Below are positions 15,455-25,011 of a DNA stretch of 64,000 nucleotides, one piece after another. The stretch covers positions 62,001 through 126,000 of the forward strand of contig JAFUAB010000002.1 in NCBI GenBank assembly GCA_017460885.1, read 5' to 3'. A program made the translations under genes and the position numbers. This DNA comes from Lachnospiraceae bacterium (GTDB lineage Bacteria; Bacillota; Clostridia; Lachnospirales; Lachnospiraceae). Numbering within the stretch: position 1 is the stretch's first letter; each line of letters begins with the position of its first letter. The notes beneath the pieces were generated by a model. The model was given only the letters and a program-made list of their open reading frames with translations, made no database searches and had not been told where the DNA came from.

Positions 15455-17473
15455 ATGAGCATAAAATCAAAAATCAAAAATGATTTGTATCAAATCAATT
15501 ACATAATCCCTTTTACGCTTAAGTATCTTCAAAACGGCAAAGTAAATTATGTTAAAAAAGCATTACCGTATTTTATGAAGCTTAGAGTTGTAAAAGGAAC
15601 CGGTAATCGGGATTTATCCAAAGATATTATAAAACTTATGCAGGAGATAAGAATGAATCCAGTTAAGGGTTCTAGTTTCTTCTATACATTAGATGAATAT
15701 AAGACAGTTGCTGCAAAGGGTTCATTTATTGGGAATTGCGCAATTGATTTTGATATGATAATAAACCATGCTTTTATTGATTATGCGGAAAAGGCAATTG
15801 CTGTTGGTGGAATTTATGGTGAAAGGGCAAAAAATACGATATATGGATTGCAAGTATTAATTGACCGTTCAATTATAGCAATAGAGAATTCGACTCAGAG
15901 TTTAGACAAAGAAAGACTTATTTGGGAATTTAAGAGAATATTGAATAATCCTGCTATCCATTTTCATGAGGCTCTTCAGCGGGTTTTGTTCTTTAATCAG
16001 TATCTTTGGCAAACACGGCATAGATTAAATGGTCTTGGTCTGCTGGATAGGGTGCTTGATAAAACATATCATCATGATATAAGGGAGGGAATTATTACAA
16101 AAGAAGATGCATATGAAATGATAATAGATTTCCTGAAATGTCTATGTGAATGGTATGAGTTTAAGAGTTCATCGCTTATGGGGGATATTGGACAAATAAT
16201 CATTCTTGGTGGATTGGAATCAAAAGACAAATATTTTTGTAACGATTTAACATATTTATTTCTGAAGGCTCAAGCAGAGTTGAAAAGACCGGATCCGAAG
16301 ACGCTACTCAGAGTTAGCAGCCAGATGCCAAGGGATTTGTTAAAGGCGGCAGTTGCGGCATTGATGTCAAGTACAGGAAGCCCACTTTTATCAAATGATG
16401 ATGTGATTATTCCCGTACTATCTAAAGGTATTTTCCTAAAAAGTGATGTATATAATTATGGAGTTTCTGCATGTTGGGAGCCATTTATTCCGGGAAAATG
16501 CCTAGATCAGAATAATGTACTCAAGTTTGATTTTTTTGAAGTTCTCGAGAAAGTCTTATCACAGAATGAATTAAGTGAGGTTAGTGAATATGATGAATTA
16601 ATAAATCTGTATGATAAGCAGCTTAAGGACAGTTGGGAGGATGCGTTAGATTCCTTAAACGAGCAAAAATGGTCGGTAGATCCTTTTTTTTCTATATTGA
16701 CGGAGGGATGCACAGAGTCCGGGAAAGATATTTCTGAGGGTGGAGCCAAGTATAATAATTATGGTGTTACTACTGTCGGCATAGCTAGTACTGTAGATTC
16801 GCTATTAAATATAAAGAAATATGTGTTTGAGGATAAAGAATATAAATTAAATGAAATTAATGGTTTTCGCCTTAAAAATTATAATACTAACAAGAAACTA
16901 TTACAAAGACTGAAGACTTCAAAATGTTTTGCACATGACAGCAATTCAAGTATTGAATTAACCAATCATATCATAATTAAATCCAATGAAGTTGTGGACA
17001 AGCATATTAATAGTTTGGGTGGAATGGTGAAATATGGACTAAGTTCTCCTGATTATGTGAGAAATGGAAAGAAAACGGGTGCTGACTTTGCTGGGAGATT
17101 GTCTGGTCAACCATATGAAACACATATATCAGCATATGATGTGTCATACACGGAATTGGTTAGTTTTGCAGGAAATATCCAATATGATTCGCCGTGCGTG
17201 AATGGAAATGTAATTGATCTGATTGTACCTCCTAGTTTTATTCTCACTAATAAAGAAAAATTCATAGAGTTTATAAGGAGTTCAATAAAGCTAGGATTTT
17301 ATCAAATGCAAATGAATGTTTTAGATAGCAAAACATTGAAAGAGGCCAAAATGCATCCTGAAAGGTATAAGGGGCTAATTGTCAGGGTTTGGGGATTTAG
17401 TGCTTATTTTGTAGAACTTCCAGAAGATTATCAGGATCAGATAATTAAACGTGCAGAGAAAATCTATGAGTGA
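15455..17473 (+). CDS. glycyl radical enzyme of the CxEP (dehydratase/lyase) type
   Basis: Glycyl radical enzymes use a backbone Gly radical and a thiyl radical for difficult eliminations and C-C cleavages. The Cys loop is 'YGVSACWEPFIPGK' with Cys340 and Glu342. It matches the C-x-E-P-x-x-P-G-K loop of diol dehydratases and choline lyase, not the Cys-Cys of pyruvate formate-lyase. The radical loop is RVWGFSAYF, with Gly647 25 residues from the end. Other family landmarks are 'IHFHEALQRVLFFNQYLW' and 'KTLLRVSSQMPRDLLKAAVA'. At 672 aa it is about 100-150 residues shorter at the N-terminus than typical members. Its activase is encoded at 26583. The next genes (LicD, IspD-like, SDR) suggest work on a polyol or glycan substituent. 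The substrate is unknown. Confidence 0.88.
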   Translation: MSIKSKIKNDLYQINYIIPFTLKYLQNGKVNYVKKALPYFMKLRVVKGTGNRDLSKDIIKLMQEIRMNPVKGSSFFYTLDEYKTVAAKGSFIGNCAIDFDMIINHAFIDYAEKAIAVGGIYGERAKNTIYGLQVLIDRSIIAIENSTQSLDKERLIWEFKRILNNPAIHFHEALQRVLFFNQYLWQTRHRLNGLGLLDRVLDKTYHHDIREGIITKEDAYEMIIDFLKCLCEWYEFKSSSLMGDIGQIIILGGLESKDKYFCNDLTYLFLKAQAELKRPDPKTLLRVSSQMPRDLLKAAVAALMSSTGSPLLSNDDVIIPVLSKGIFLKSDVYNYGVSACWEPFIPGKCLDQNNVLKFDFFEVLEKVLSQNELSEVSEYDELINLYDKQLKDSWEDALDSLNEQKWSVDPFFSILTEGCTESGKDISEGGAKYNNYGVTTVGIASTVDSLLNIKKYVFEDKEYKLNEINGFRLKNYNTNKKLLQRLKTSKCFAHDSNSSIELTNHIIIKSNEVVDKHINSLGGMVKYGLSSPDYVRNGKKTGADFAGRLSGQPYETHISAYDVSYTELVSFAGNIQYDSPCVNGNVIDLIVPPSFILTNKEKFIEFIRSSIKLGFYQMQMNVLDSKTLKEAKMHPERYKGLIVRVWGFSAYFVELPEDYQDQIIKRAEKIYE

Positions 17474-17479
17474 TTTATT

Positions 17480-18322
17480 GTGGTGATGATGAACGAAAAA
17501 AAGGGATTAGACTTAACTGAAATACAAGATGCACTGTATGAAATCTTGTGTGCATTTGCTGATTTTTGCGAAGATAATGGATTAAGATATTATCTTACAG
17601 GGGGAACGCTACTTGGAGCCATAAGACACAAGGGTTTTATACCGTGGGATGATGATATTGATGTTAATATGCCTCGACCTGATTATGATAAACTATGTGA
17701 AATAGCTGATGGTTACATAGGTAAATATATGTTGGGGATAGACAAAAGACTGTATCTTAATTACGTAAGACTATCAGATTCGAATATATTTATACATATG
17801 AAATATGAAGGCTTTTTTTTTGAAAAAAGAAAGGATCTTGTAACTAATTTATATATTGATATTTGTCCTCTTGATGGATTACCGGAAAAAAAGAGTCTCT
17901 TTAGATTAGAGTGTACTCTGATGTCCCTCTTAATGGGAATGCAGGGGGTGTTATATCATGGTTTTGTAGGTAAAACGTTAGTTAAGAAAATGGCAAGGGT
18001 GCCACTATATCCATTAGCAAAAGTATTCGGAAAAGACAGATTGAGCAAGTGGTCAGATTTACTTGCTCGTCACATTGATTTTTCTAGTGCTAAACATATT
18101 GGGGCAATTTTAACATTTAATAGATTTAAAGATTATTTACCAAAGAATGAGTATCTTGAACAAGTAAAAGTTGATTTTAGAGACAGAAAGTTTTTTACGA
18201 CAGCAATGTATAAGGAACATTTAAGACTTTTGTACGGTGATGATTATATGAAATTACCTCCTGAGAATCAAAGAACTGGTATGCATACATTTAATGCCTG
18301 GAAAGAGGACATAAGAAGTTGA
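17480..18322 (+). CDS. licD: LicD-family phosphotransferase
   Basis: LicD/fukutin-type enzymes transfer a phospho-alcohol such as phosphocholine or ribitol phosphate from a CDP-linked donor to a sugar. The nucleotidyltransferase-fold motif is complete: 'LRYYLTGGTLLGAIRHKGFI' and then 'PWDDDIDVNMPRPDYDKL'. The start is uncertain among GTG 17480 and ATG 17486/17489, as no clear ribosome site is visible; it lies 6 bp after the glycyl radical enzyme. The following IspD-like cytidylyltransferase begins inside its stop codon, which strongly suggests that the pair makes and uses one CDP-linked donor. Confidence 0.9.
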   Translation: MVMMNEKKGLDLTEIQDALYEILCAFADFCEDNGLRYYLTGGTLLGAIRHKGFIPWDDDIDVNMPRPDYDKLCEIADGYIGKYMLGIDKRLYLNYVRLSDSNIFIHMKYEGFFFEKRKDLVTNLYIDICPLDGLPEKKSLFRLECTLMSLLMGMQGVLYHGFVGKTLVKKMARVPLYPLAKVFGKDRLSKWSDLLARHIDFSSAKHIGAILTFNRFKDYLPKNEYLEQVKVDFRDRKFFTTAMYKEHLRLLYGDDYMKLPPENQRTGMHTFNAWKEDIRS

Positions 18323-19035
18323 ATGTAGCAGTAATATTTGCAGGTGGAACAGGCAGGAGGATGAAGACGAGCGAGAAGCCCAAGCAGTTCTTGCTTGTGC
18401 ATGGGAAACCTATCATCGTGCATACTGTTGAAATATTTGAGACACATCCCGACATCGACGGCATTGTGATAGCTTGTCTTGAGGAGTATATAGGGCATAT
18501 GAATGACCTGGTCTATCGATACAGATTGGACAAGGTCAAAGCCATAGTTCCCGGAGGACGGACAGGCCAGCTTTCAATATACAATGGAGTGAAGAAGGCC
18601 GCAGAGCTTTATGAGGACGAAGCCACTGTGGCTCTTATTCATGATGGGGTCAGGCCATTCATCGATCATGACCTTATCAGCCGTAATATAGAATGCGTAA
18701 AGAAGAACGGGTCATGCATCACCTGCGCGCCGGCAAGTGAGACTTTCGTCATATTAAATGAGGATGCTGAAGTCGACCATATTATGAACAGAAATCTCTC
18801 GCAATCAGCCAAGGCTCCGCAGAGTTTCTATTTGCATGATATCCTGAAGAAGGAAGAACAGGCGCTTAAGGATGGATATGATGACATGATTGATTCTGTG
18901 ACCCTTATGTGCCATTATGGGCTAAAACCAGCAATAACTGAGTGCGGCTCAGACAATATAAAAATCACAACACCGAATGATTTCTATATATTTAGGGCGC
19001 TTTATGATGCCAGAGAGAATTCACAGCTGGACTGA
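18319..19035 (+). CDS. IspD/TarI-like cytidylyltransferase
   Basis: The enzyme couples CTP with a phosphorylated alcohol to give a CDP-alcohol. The nucleotide-binding start is 'VIFAGGTGRRMKTSEKPKQF', then 'PIIVHTVEIFETHPDIDGIV', 'VALIHDGVRPFID' and 'QSAKAPQSFYLHDILK'. At 238 aa it has the TarI/IspD length. In this setting, next to LicD and an SDR, a CDP-ribitol-, CDP-glycerol- or related polyol-forming role is more likely than the isoprenoid step. Translation appears to start at TTG 18319, overlapping the licD stop. GC content is clearly higher than in its neighbours, a sign of separate origin. Confidence 0.88.
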   Translation: MNVAVIFAGGTGRRMKTSEKPKQFLLVHGKPIIVHTVEIFETHPDIDGIVIACLEEYIGHMNDLVYRYRLDKVKAIVPGGRTGQLSIYNGVKKAAELYEDEATVALIHDGVRPFIDHDLISRNIECVKKNGSCITCAPASETFVILNEDAEVDHIMNRNLSQSAKAPQSFYLHDILKKEEQALKDGYDDMIDSVTLMCHYGLKPAITECGSDNIKITTPNDFYIFRALYDARENSQLD

Positions 19036-19109
19036 CAGAGCATGGCGGGAGTCACTGAGCACGACCGTAAACACAGAGCACGAAAGGATGTTAAGGAACA
19101 AAACAAGTT

Positions 19110-20126
19110 ATGAGTGATATTTTTAAGCAGGATATCGAAACGGTTGTAAACGCTGATTTCATACCTTGGGAGAAACTGAATAATAAGATTATATTTATTA
19201 CAGGAGCCACAGGGCTGATAGGTTATACGCTTGTAAATTCGCTCGTAAAAGCCAACATAGAGAAGGACTTAAACATTAACCTTATTCTGCTGGTGAGGGA
19301 TCGTAAAAAAGCAGAGAATCGGTTTGAAAATGTCATTGACATGGATGGCAGACATATTGTGTTCATAGAGAATAGTGTTGAAGGATTAGTTCCCAGGAAA
19401 TTGGACAGCCATCAGATCGATTTCATTATCCACGGTGCATCAAACACAAGTAGCAAAGGATTCGTGACGAATCCAGTAGAAACAATTGACACTGCCCTGA
19501 TCGGTACAAGGAATGTGCTTGAGATTGCAAAGGAACATAAAGTGGATGGATTTATATACCTGTCATCCATGGAAGTTTATGGTTACCCTGAGAAGGGGCA
19601 TAAGGTGACGGAGGATGAAATTGGAGATCTTACACCACTTGATGTCAGAAATAGTTATCCGATCAGCAAGGTTATGTGTGAATCGATGTGCGTGGCTTTT
19701 GCAAAGGAGTATGGTGTTTCAACGAAAATAATACGTCTGACACAGACATTTGGGCCGGGAGTGAACTATACCGATAACAGAATCTTTGCATACTTCCTGC
19801 GCTGCATGAATGAGAGGAAGGATATTGTTTTAAAGACCAAAGGAGAAACGGAAAGAAGCTATCTCTATACCACGGATGCAGTTACAGCTATATTGACTGT
19901 CCTGTTAAAAGGAGTATCGGGGGCAGCGTACAATGCTGCAAATGAAGCTACTTATTGCTCAATAAAGCAGATGGCTGAGGAAGTTGCAAAAGATGCAGGA
20001 GTGAAAGTGGTTTATGATATACAGGATGAAAAGAGCAACGGATTTCCACAAACGTTATTTATGGATTTGGATACAAGTCTGCTCCAGAACTTAGGATGGA
20101 GAGCGTATGGGGGGGTATTGGAGTGA
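19110..20126 (+). CDS. extended SDR (NAD-dependent epimerase/dehydratase), C-terminus cut at a G7 tract
   Basis: A Rossmann-fold nucleotide-sugar or polyol reductase/epimerase with 'IIFITGATGLIGYTLVNSLV', the catalytic Ser in YLSSMEVYG and the Tyr-Lys pair in SYPISKVMCE. In IspD-SDR pairs such as Bcs1 the SDR supplies the reduced polyol phosphate, but those SDRs are shorter. The frame ends at 20126 right after seven Gs (20109-20115). With eight Gs it would run on through GVMFKRMLIYFYVLKGKQE to a stop at 20177-20179. That stop overlaps the next gene's ATG (ATGA), and the family normally has such a helical tail. The present end is therefore probably not the native one. Confidence 0.85.
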   Translation: MSDIFKQDIETVVNADFIPWEKLNNKIIFITGATGLIGYTLVNSLVKANIEKDLNINLILLVRDRKKAENRFENVIDMDGRHIVFIENSVEGLVPRKLDSHQIDFIIHGASNTSSKGFVTNPVETIDTALIGTRNVLEIAKEHKVDGFIYLSSMEVYGYPEKGHKVTEDEIGDLTPLDVRNSYPISKVMCESMCVAFAKEYGVSTKIIRLTQTFGPGVNYTDNRIFAYFLRCMNERKDIVLKTKGETERSYLYTTDAVTAILTVLLKGVSGAAYNAANEATYCSIKQMAEEVAKDAGVKVVYDIQDEKSNGFPQTLFMDLDTSLLQNLGWRAYGGVLE

Positions 20127-20175
20127 TGTTTAAGAGGATGCTAATATATTTCTATGTTTTGAAGGGAAAACAGGA

Positions 20176-21213
20176 ATGAAAAAAGTGTTGATCGATGGGC
20201 GAAATTTTGACCGTAATTTTTCTGGTGGAGCGAGATATGCAAGAGAGATTGTGGTGGGATTAGATTCTATAATTAAATCTGAAGAGTATTACTTGATAGT
20301 TGACAAGGATTTAATTGGACACTGGAATTTGAATTTGAGGAACATCTCAATGATGGAATATTCCAGTAAAAATGGAATAAATAGATATATTGAATTATTT
20401 AAGCTGTGTAGGCGTGATTATTTATATATCAATTTGTTAAATGGTATGGCGGTAGGAAAGAATAATTCAATCGTTACATGGCATGATTTATTTCCATTCT
20501 ATGGTGTAATGGGATTAAATAAGTATAATACTTTTAAATTGAAATTTAAAACATATGAAGCTATATTGTTATCAAAATCACTGGTTACTGTTTCTGAATA
20601 TAGTAAAAGTACAATGATTGACAAATTACATGTTAATGAGAAAAAAATCACAGTAATTCCTAATAGCTGGCAACATATTATAAGTATCATCCCTGATGAA
20701 AAAATAATAGATGAGTATAAACTAAGAGATAGAGAATATTATTTCTTCCTAGGGCGTCTTGTAAGAAACAAGAATATAGACTGGATTTTTAGGATTGCTG
20801 ACAGTAATCGCACAGCATTGTTTGTGATAGCAGGAGCGTTGCGAAAAACAGAGAAGTTTTCATTCTATAGTGGAAAAAATAATAATATTATATATACAGG
20901 CTTCATTACGGATGAGCAAATGGCGGCACTATATATGCACTGCAAAGCCTTTCTCTTTCCTTCGTTGATGGAAGGCTTCGGAATCCCTCCGATGGAAGCC
21001 CTATATTACGGAGCGCCAATTATCATTTCAAATACATCGTCTTTGCCGGAGGTGTATGAAGATGCAGCGCATTACATTGACCCGTACAAATATGACTATG
21101 ATTTGGATGAGATATTGAAGGAACCTGTGGCAGATCCGCAGAAGATCCTTGACAAATACAGTTGGGAGAAATCTGCAAGACAGTGGTACGAACTGATAGA
21201 GAGTTTTAGATAA
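20176..21213 (+). CDS. family-4 glycosyltransferase
   Basis: A GT-B transferase of 345 aa. The N-terminal half is 'RNFSGGARYAREIVVGLDSI', with 'IVTWHDLFPFYGVMGLN' and 'LVTVSEYSKSTMIDKLHV'. The C-terminal half is 'YYFFLGRLVRNKNIDWIFRI' and the donor-site 'FPSLMEGFGIPPMEALYYGA'. This resembles mannosyl- or rhamnosyl-type GT4 enzymes of capsule loci. ATG 20176 overlaps the frame-corrected end of the SDR gene and its own stop overlaps the next start (TAATG), so the run is a tight operon. The acceptor and donor are not readable. Confidence 0.9.
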   Translation: MKKVLIDGRNFDRNFSGGARYAREIVVGLDSIIKSEEYYLIVDKDLIGHWNLNLRNISMMEYSSKNGINRYIELFKLCRRDYLYINLLNGMAVGKNNSIVTWHDLFPFYGVMGLNKYNTFKLKFKTYEAILLSKSLVTVSEYSKSTMIDKLHVNEKKITVIPNSWQHIISIIPDEKIIDEYKLRDREYYFFLGRLVRNKNIDWIFRIADSNRTALFVIAGALRKTEKFSFYSGKNNNIIYTGFITDEQMAALYMHCKAFLFPSLMEGFGIPPMEALYYGAPIIISNTSSLPEVYEDAAHYIDPYKYDYDLDEILKEPVADPQKILDKYSWEKSARQWYELIESFR

Positions 21214-22210
21214 TGGCTTATAATAATGAAAAAGTCCATATAAGAATGGCATTTATCTTGTTGCACTACATGAACGAAGCATTGACTTCAAGGGCAGTTG
21301 AGTCGATTCTTGAGTTAAAAGGCGTGGACGATTGCAGAATAGTGGTTGTTGACAATGCAAGTTCAAATGGCAGTGGAGAGAAGTTAAGGAATAAATATGA
21401 ATCCGAAATAATCCATGTGATAATATGCAATGAGAATGGCGGTTTCTCGAAAGGGAATAATGTCGGATATAGATACGTAAAGGATAATTATGATTCGGAA
21501 TTTATAGTGGCCGCTAATAACGATGTGTTGTTTCCGAATGCTGGATTCATCGAAGAAATAAGCAATCTGTACAAACGATCGCCGTTCAATGTGGGGGGGT
21601 GGATGTGTATGTGCCTGACAGGTATCTGCATCAGAACCCTATCCAACATTCAGTATCGTTCCTCAGCATAAACGAAATGAGTGCAAGAAAGGAGAAATAT
21701 CAAAGAACTGTCGAGAAGTTGGAGAAGAACTTCTCTTTTTTTGCGCTCAAAGGTTACTTGAAAGAAAAATATCGAAATAAAGTAACGGGCATTTTGCTGA
21801 GGCTGAAACGAACCATAACATCATTGATACCGCTCAGGGATCATGCTGTCGGTTATACAGGAAGGAATATGACGCCGGATGGTGGGTGCTGGTCTGAATG
21901 TAGTGACGAATGCATTCTTTTTGGCGCGTGTCTTATTTTTGACAAGGACTTCATAACGGATAACGACGTCCTGTTCGAGCCGCATACTTTTATGTATGAG
22001 GAAGAGTTTTTCTTGAAGCTGCGATGCACCTTAAATAACTATCGTATGGCGTATTATCCAGATGTCCAAGTCTGGCATACGCAGGAAGGCAGCGCAGATT
22101 TCGGTCAGCAATCCTTCAGCGAATATAGGAAATGCCGAGCCGGTAAATACTTGCAGAGGATAAAGGCAGTGGACACTTATATTGATTATTTGAGATCGCT
22201 TGGTTATTAG
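21213..22210 (+). pseudogene. family-2 glycosyltransferase split by a frameshift at a G7 tract
   Basis: Residues 1-126 form a GT2 start: 'MAFILLHYMNEALTSRAVES', 'IVVVDNASSNGSGEKL', 'GGFSKGNNVGYRY' and VAANNDVLF. The frame then runs out just after seven Gs (21593-21599). The second half continues in another frame as 'DVYVPDRYLHQNP' to RSLGY at 22210. One more G joins them as NVGGVDVYVPDRYLHQNP. This parallels HVAGPDILIPDRCFHQNP in the intact neighbour at 22392. The gene is therefore full length apart from a one-base change, either a phase-off state or a sequencing error. Confidence 0.85.
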
Positions 22211-22391
22211 CTGAGTGGCCAATGCTTCAACCGGCATGTAAGCTGCCGACATATATGCATATGCGTTAATACTGTTTATACTGTAAATACAGTTTATACC
22301 ATTCAAACTGTTAAATCAGCTAACACAGAGGTAAAACACCTGGAGATCCATTGACTTGTGAGATGCCCGTTTTGTAGGGAGGGTATCTCTG

Positions 22392-23507
22392 ATGGAAAAT
22401 CGGGAAAAACAGAGGTGTTCTGTATGTTTTATCATCTTAAATTACAACGAAATAGAGCTTACAAAAAAATGTGTGAAATCAATATTTAAGCTTGAGAATG
22501 CCGCTGTCAACAAGTCGGATGCACCACAGGCTGATGAACCATACGTTATCATCCTGGATAATGCATCTCCGAACGGATGCGGGGAGCAATTATTTAAGGA
22601 GTATGAAAGTAATAACAGAGTAAAGGTAATACTGAATAAAGAAAATTCCGGCTTCGCTGCCGGGAATAACATTGCATTCAGTTATGCAAAGGAAAATATA
22701 GATGCTGATTTCATTATAGCGGTCAATTCGGACGTGTTATTTATTCAGCACGGCTTTGTCAGGAAATTATTTGATTTATATGAGGAATACCCCTTTCACG
22801 TAGCGGGTCCGGATATTTTGATTCCAGACAGATGCTTTCACCAGAATCCCCGCATGACAGTAGATGGATATCCATCTGTAGAACAGGTTTACACGATGAA
22901 GAGGGAATGGGAGGCAAGCGCAAAGCATCTTCATGACCGGGATATGTTTGCTTTCAAGAAATATGTGAGGGAACGATATCGCTTCACATGGTGGATGCGG
23001 GCGTTATTTAGAATAAAGAGAACGCTGGAACAAACGGTGAGTTCCGTGCATCATAAAAGCAAGGGCCCCATAAAGCTCGGAGCATCCTCTGACAGCTTCC
23101 ACTCTACAGCATCATCACCAATAGAGAATGAAAATGTACAGCTCTTAGATACGGTTGATATCAATAAGCTTGGACTGTACAAAAAACAGCTCAAGAACGT
23201 GTGTTTGCAAGGGCCCTGTATTATCTTCGATAGGCGTTATATTGCAGAGAGAGATGTGCTTTTCAATCCTCTGACATTCATGTATTTTGAGGAGCAGATT
23301 CTTTGTCTGGACTGTTATCTTAACAATTGGAAAACGATATATTTTCCGCAACTGAAAGTCGTGCATCTTGATAGCGGATCGACATATAATGGACGGATGG
23401 GTTTTGAGGAATTCTGCCAGAAGAAGGAACAGAGCTATAGGCGTGGAATCGAAGGTACAGATGTGTACTTGGAATACTTGGGCAGGCATCTATTATCTGA
23501 TGAATAG
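22392..23507 (+). CDS. family-2 glycosyltransferase
   Basis: An intact 371-residue GT2 enzyme and a diverged tandem paralogue of the preceding gene. Motifs are 'VCFIILNYNEIELTKKCVKS', 'VIILDNASPNGCGEQLF', 'GFAAGNNIAFSY' and the DXD-like VNSDVLF. A long insert follows (about residues 165-260), then 'CIIFDRRYIAERDVLFNPLT' and 'FMYFEEQILCLDCYLNN'. ATG 22392 has AGGGAGG upstream. The 181 bp before it contain a short inverted repeat (CTGTAAATACAG region) but no gene. Its role is sugar addition at the cytoplasmic membrane face. Confidence 0.9.
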   Translation: MENREKQRCSVCFIILNYNEIELTKKCVKSIFKLENAAVNKSDAPQADEPYVIILDNASPNGCGEQLFKEYESNNRVKVILNKENSGFAAGNNIAFSYAKENIDADFIIAVNSDVLFIQHGFVRKLFDLYEEYPFHVAGPDILIPDRCFHQNPRMTVDGYPSVEQVYTMKREWEASAKHLHDRDMFAFKKYVRERYRFTWWMRALFRIKRTLEQTVSSVHHKSKGPIKLGASSDSFHSTASSPIENENVQLLDTVDINKLGLYKKQLKNVCLQGPCIIFDRRYIAERDVLFNPLTFMYFEEQILCLDCYLNNWKTIYFPQLKVVHLDSGSTYNGRMGFEEFCQKKEQSYRRGIEGTDVYLEYLGRHLLSDE

Positions 23508-23651
23508 CATTTATGAACCTAAGTCAGTATTGTTGAGCTGCCAATTTACCTATATAACTACAATTGTATTCTTTATGAAATGTCGTAGAGATATTGGCAC
23601 ATAAATATAATGTTTTTTGGTGTCATCTTAGGAAAAATATTAGGAGGATAA

Positions 23652-24959
23652 TTGGAAAGGAAATATAAAATATCTATCAATATACCAATCTTTATGATTT
23701 CTATGCTCATACTTCTCGTTATTTTCTGCAAGTATAATATCGAATCACGTATGGGCTATATAATTTTCCCGGTTGAATTTATATTTGCATTTGTACTGTA
23801 TTCCAGACAAACTGAGGATGGAAGACTGAATGGTGTATCTGTTAGAAGAGTGATATACGTATATTTTTTCTTTATGATATACAGAATATTTGTATCTGCG
23901 CTTATAACAGGGAGTCTTTACGATGGAACCAAAAAGATATTGTATTATGAGGTAGGCGTTCTGTTTCTTCTATATTTTGCAGTTTGCCTTACAAATGCAG
24001 AAGATATAATAATTACTCTTCGGAATATAGGAATTGTAAATGCGGTCCTCGGAGTTTATGAGACAATTACCCGTTCTAGTATTTTTATGAGATTTATTGA
24101 TGTTGAGAACCGAATACAATTTTCTAATTTATTAGGAACAGAAAATAACAGGGCAAGGACAATTTTTTTCCATCCAATTATTTGTGCAGTGTTTTGTACT
24201 TATATTTGGTGTATACTTTTGTACTATCCAATGAAGGGTAAATGGATAAATACGATATCTCAGATTGCTCTGATAATATGCCTTATGGGGACGAAGTCCC
24301 GAAGTTCCTGGATTTCTTTTGCTATTGTAAATGTTATTTACCTCGTACAAAGGCTATCAAAAAAGAAAGGCACTATTGAAATTGGTAATATATTCTATGG
24401 ATTAGTTTTTGCAATTTTTATGATTGTTATATTTATTATCCAAAGAGACTATATATTGAGTGCGGGTAGAGTGTTATTAAATCGTTGGATGCTTGTATTA
24501 GATGCTGATGATGCGGGGAATTATAATAGAATAACAATGATAAGAAATGGGCTACAGGATTTCGCCGGATGGGGTGTATTAAGCAAGATTTTCGGCAAGG
24601 GATATTTGTATGCGTATAATTTGCTTCAAAGACACTCAATACGAGGATGGACAACAGCGGTTGATAATTCATATCTTACCGCACTATTGGATTATGGTAT
24701 CGGCGGATTGTTGTTTCTTTTCTATTTTATATACATTTCTATTAAGAGCATACACAGTCGCAGTAGGCTGCATAAGATGTGTGGGTTAAGTATTTTGAGC
24801 CTTTTTATTTCGGGTTTTTTTTATGAAATGTTTTCATGGTTTACACCAAATTTTCTGTTGGCGCTTTCCTTTTGTCTAATCTCTGTACATTTCGAAGAGA
24901 ATGATTCTTTTGATTGCAATACAGAAGTAAATGGCACAATAATGACAGATATAATGTGA
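23652..24959 (+). CDS. Wzy-type O-antigen/EPS polymerase
   Basis: A 435-residue integral membrane protein with about ten hydrophobic segments. A large extracytoplasmic loop near the C-terminal third holds 'GWGVLSKIFGKGYLYAYNLL' and 'GWTTAVDNSYLTALLDYGIG'. The latter matches the O-antigen ligase/polymerase pattern 'hN.yl..l...Gi.g'. The conserved LMGTKSRSSWISF corresponds to the 'l..t.SRga' motif. Translation starts at TTG 23652 after AGGAGG. It sits next to the flippase, so the repeat units are polymerised outside the membrane by a Wzx/Wzy pathway. Confidence 0.85.
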   Translation: MERKYKISINIPIFMISMLILLVIFCKYNIESRMGYIIFPVEFIFAFVLYSRQTEDGRLNGVSVRRVIYVYFFFMIYRIFVSALITGSLYDGTKKILYYEVGVLFLLYFAVCLTNAEDIIITLRNIGIVNAVLGVYETITRSSIFMRFIDVENRIQFSNLLGTENNRARTIFFHPIICAVFCTYIWCILLYYPMKGKWINTISQIALIICLMGTKSRSSWISFAIVNVIYLVQRLSKKKGTIEIGNIFYGLVFAIFMIVIFIIQRDYILSAGRVLLNRWMLVLDADDAGNYNRITMIRNGLQDFAGWGVLSKIFGKGYLYAYNLLQRHSIRGWTTAVDNSYLTALLDYGIGGLLFLFYFIYISIKSIHSRSRLHKMCGLSILSLFISGFFYEMFSWFTPNFLLALSFCLISVHFEENDSFDCNTEVNGTIMTDIM

Positions 24960-25011
24960 ATTCAAACACGAATAAAGTCAGTATAAAACCTCAGAGAAAA
25001 AGATAAAATGT

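Noticed and set aside
18319-19035. Isoprenoid-pathway ispD
   Set aside because: The operon context with licD, SDR and glycosyltransferases points to CDP-alcohol synthesis for glycan decoration rather than the MEP pathway.
21593-21599. Programmed ribosomal frameshift in the GT2 gene
   Set aside because: There is no slippery heptamer with a downstream pseudoknot that I can see; a change in G-tract length explains all three cases more simply.
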